Of a stretch of 64,000 bases of DNA, positions 62,404 through 64,000 are shown in pieces; the stretch's first letter is position 1, and every line of letters starts with the position of its first letter. A program made the position numbers and the translations under genes. This stretch comes from Chrysoperla carnea (lineage: Eukaryota > Arthropoda > Insecta > Neuroptera > Chrysopidae), in contig NC_058337.1 of the NCBI RefSeq assembly GCF_905475395.1, positions 113,578,368 to 113,642,367 of the forward strand. The letters are read 5' to 3'. The notes under the pieces are model-generated. The model worked only from the letters and a program-made list of their open reading frames with translations. It was not told where the DNA came from and searched no databases.

Positions 62404-62671
62404 GTCGAACCCTCAGTTGGTTAAGGTGTAACCAATTCGATTCCCGTCGTCACAAGAAAAATTAATTTAATTATGTAATACTTGTGATGGGCTGGTGTAA
62501 TGCATGGTATATGCATGAAGGAGGTGCACCCAGTCTCTGGAAATAATTTAGGAGCAGCTGATAAATGAAATTATCAGCGGAAAAGGTGGTAAAACAAATA
62601 TATGGTTTCACTATGGACTGTATAGCCTAAGTGCCCTTCGCGGATAGCCAATATAACCTAACCTAACCTAA
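62404..62671 (+). mobile_element. tRNA-derived SINE, copy 5
   Basis: Shortened head CAGTTGGTTAAGGTGTAACC joined directly to the B-box ATTCGATTCCCG, followed by the shared body and ATATAACCTAACCTAACCTA. Flanks AATAACTAGAG and AATAATAGAG are near-matching and may be an eroded target duplication. Confidence 0.82.
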
Positions 62672-62813
62672 TAATAGAGGATTAATCAGTAATTGAGTTT
62701 TTTTTAAAACATTTTCATTAACCTCATTTAAAAATGTAACGTTTATTTCTGAAAAATTATTGAACTATATCGTTTGAATTGAATGTTTATAATTTTTCAT
62801 AATAAATTAGCCT

Positions 62814-62934
62814 TTCTATAACAAATTCAAAGCGCTTTTGGGCTCAAATACCCCTTAAAGAAAACTCATATCATTTCTATAATAAATTCAAGACGCTTTT
62901 CGTCTCAAATGGTCCCTTAAGAAAAAGACATGAA
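62814..62934. repeat. Two-unit tandem duplication, period about 61 bp
   Basis: TTCTATAACAAATTCAAAGCGCTTTT…AAGAAAACTCATA followed by TTCTATAATAAATTCAAGACGCTTTT…AAGAAAAAGACAT. Confidence 0.6.
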
Positions 62935-64000
62935 AATTGTGCCTACTTTTTAACAGCACAAGTTGTTGCAAACAAAAATCGCGGATTTGATCATATTTAT
63001 TCAGAAGAAAGAGATGCGTACTACAATAATGCAAATCTATTTTGTAATTCATCACTTAAGAAGAGTGAAAGCTATTAGGAAGCATAATTTATCGGAAATA
63101 AATCGTTCTATCATCAATAAACAAACAAGATTTTTTTTATTTACTAATTTATTATGACAATATTTATTATACAAAACCACATAGATCATAGAACCGTCTT
63201 CACATTAAAAATATTTTTGTTTATTACTTAGAACTCTTGTCGTGTAGAAGAAATGACACGGGTGTTAAATAGTTCCTTAAATAATATGATTAATATACGT
63301 ATACCTTAATGTTGTTGGTACATTAGATGTTTAATTTTTTTTTTAAACTATTAATTTTGCAATTTTTGTACACAAACTTTGGAACTACATTAAAAGAGCG
63401 TCCATTTTAGATTTTCATTGTTCTATAAATCCAAAGAAATCTTTACCCCATAAAGAGTAGGCTGTTATTAAGTGTTCTTAACTGTGGTAGAAATTTCGGT
63501 GAACTTTTATCAAAATATTACTGGGTGCGTTTCAAAAAAAATATCTTTGGCATATTTCGTAAGCTAAATAATAGAATTGACTTTTTATATTTTCTGTAAT
63601 ACAGAGAGCTTTTCATTTAAAATGATAATAGCTACAATTTTACCGACTCTTAAGAAATTTTAAATCGACCAGTTTAGTAAATAATCAAACAATATTTGAA
63701 CGTAGTCCAAGCGTAGGATTTCGTCAAATATCCTAAAAAGTAATCACAAGCAAAACTGATAACGAACCGAATCCATGTGTTCGAGTAATCGAAAAAAATT
63801 ATTTCTCACATATACATCCCTTAGTGAACTTGCGGGTTATATTTACGGGTTACATATCATAAAACTGCCGTTAAATATCCTGTCAAATAAAAAAGAATTT
63901 CCTGAAATATCATAAGCAAGTTGTATAATTTAAGTTTGAAATTTTATCATTTTAAATGAAAAACTCTTTACATAGAAAAATACATGTAAAAATCAGTCAA

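Overview
This is a strongly AT-rich stretch of an insect nuclear genome; I cannot name the order. The evidence is spliced genes with GT-AG introns, a KLF10/11-type zinc-finger gene closest to insect cabut, an extracellular FAS1 (fasciclin) gene with a roughly 11 kb intron, two tRNA-derived SINE families (one ending in CCTAA repeats, the complement of the common insect telomere repeat TTAGG), a non-LTR retrotransposon 3' end, Helitron-type ends and many foldback/TIR elements. There are no bacterial, CRISPR or operon-like features.

Layout. 1-20 kb: gene-poor DNA with decayed transposons, including foldback elements (1665-1920, 5848-6100), an insect dispersed repeat (about 4110-4345), SINE copy 1 next to a LINE 3' end (11461-12263), an internally deleted mariner-like transposase relic (13160-13478) and a near-perfect 370-bp inverted repeat (17709-18080). 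20.0-20.7 kb: a plus-strand single-exon ORF of 234 codons made of about 18 tandem nine-residue Gly-Tyr-Pro-Asn-Ser units plus a non-repeat C-terminus; I do not recognise it. 22-24 kb: a 314-bp tandem duplication and a TTAA-flanked MITE. 26.6-28.0 kb: the two-exon KLF10/11 (cabut-like) gene on the minus strand, with an upstream cluster of CRE-like sites and a carbohydrate-response-element-like double E-box. 29-38 kb: intergenic, with a second SINE family (perfect 16-bp target duplication), foldback repeats, a pogo/Tigger-like MITE, two 432-bp Helitron-type elements and SINE copy 2. 39.2-59.0 kb: a minus-strand gene for a protein of at least 1004 residues with a long Gln/Thr/Pro-rich region, a coiled coil and two C-terminal FAS1 domains. 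I assembled it from five exons; the last, 89 nt, lies 10.9 kb from its neighbour. Its introns hold most of the MITEs and SINE copies 3 and 4. 59-64 kb: upstream sequence of the FAS1 gene without a recognisable first exon, plus SINE copy 5.

The three genes show no functional link to each other. One encodes a nuclear transcription factor (probably stress/sugar/ecdysone responsive, by family), one an extracellular matrix or adhesion protein, one an unknown repeat protein. Most of the window is transposon-derived or unassigned AT-rich DNA.
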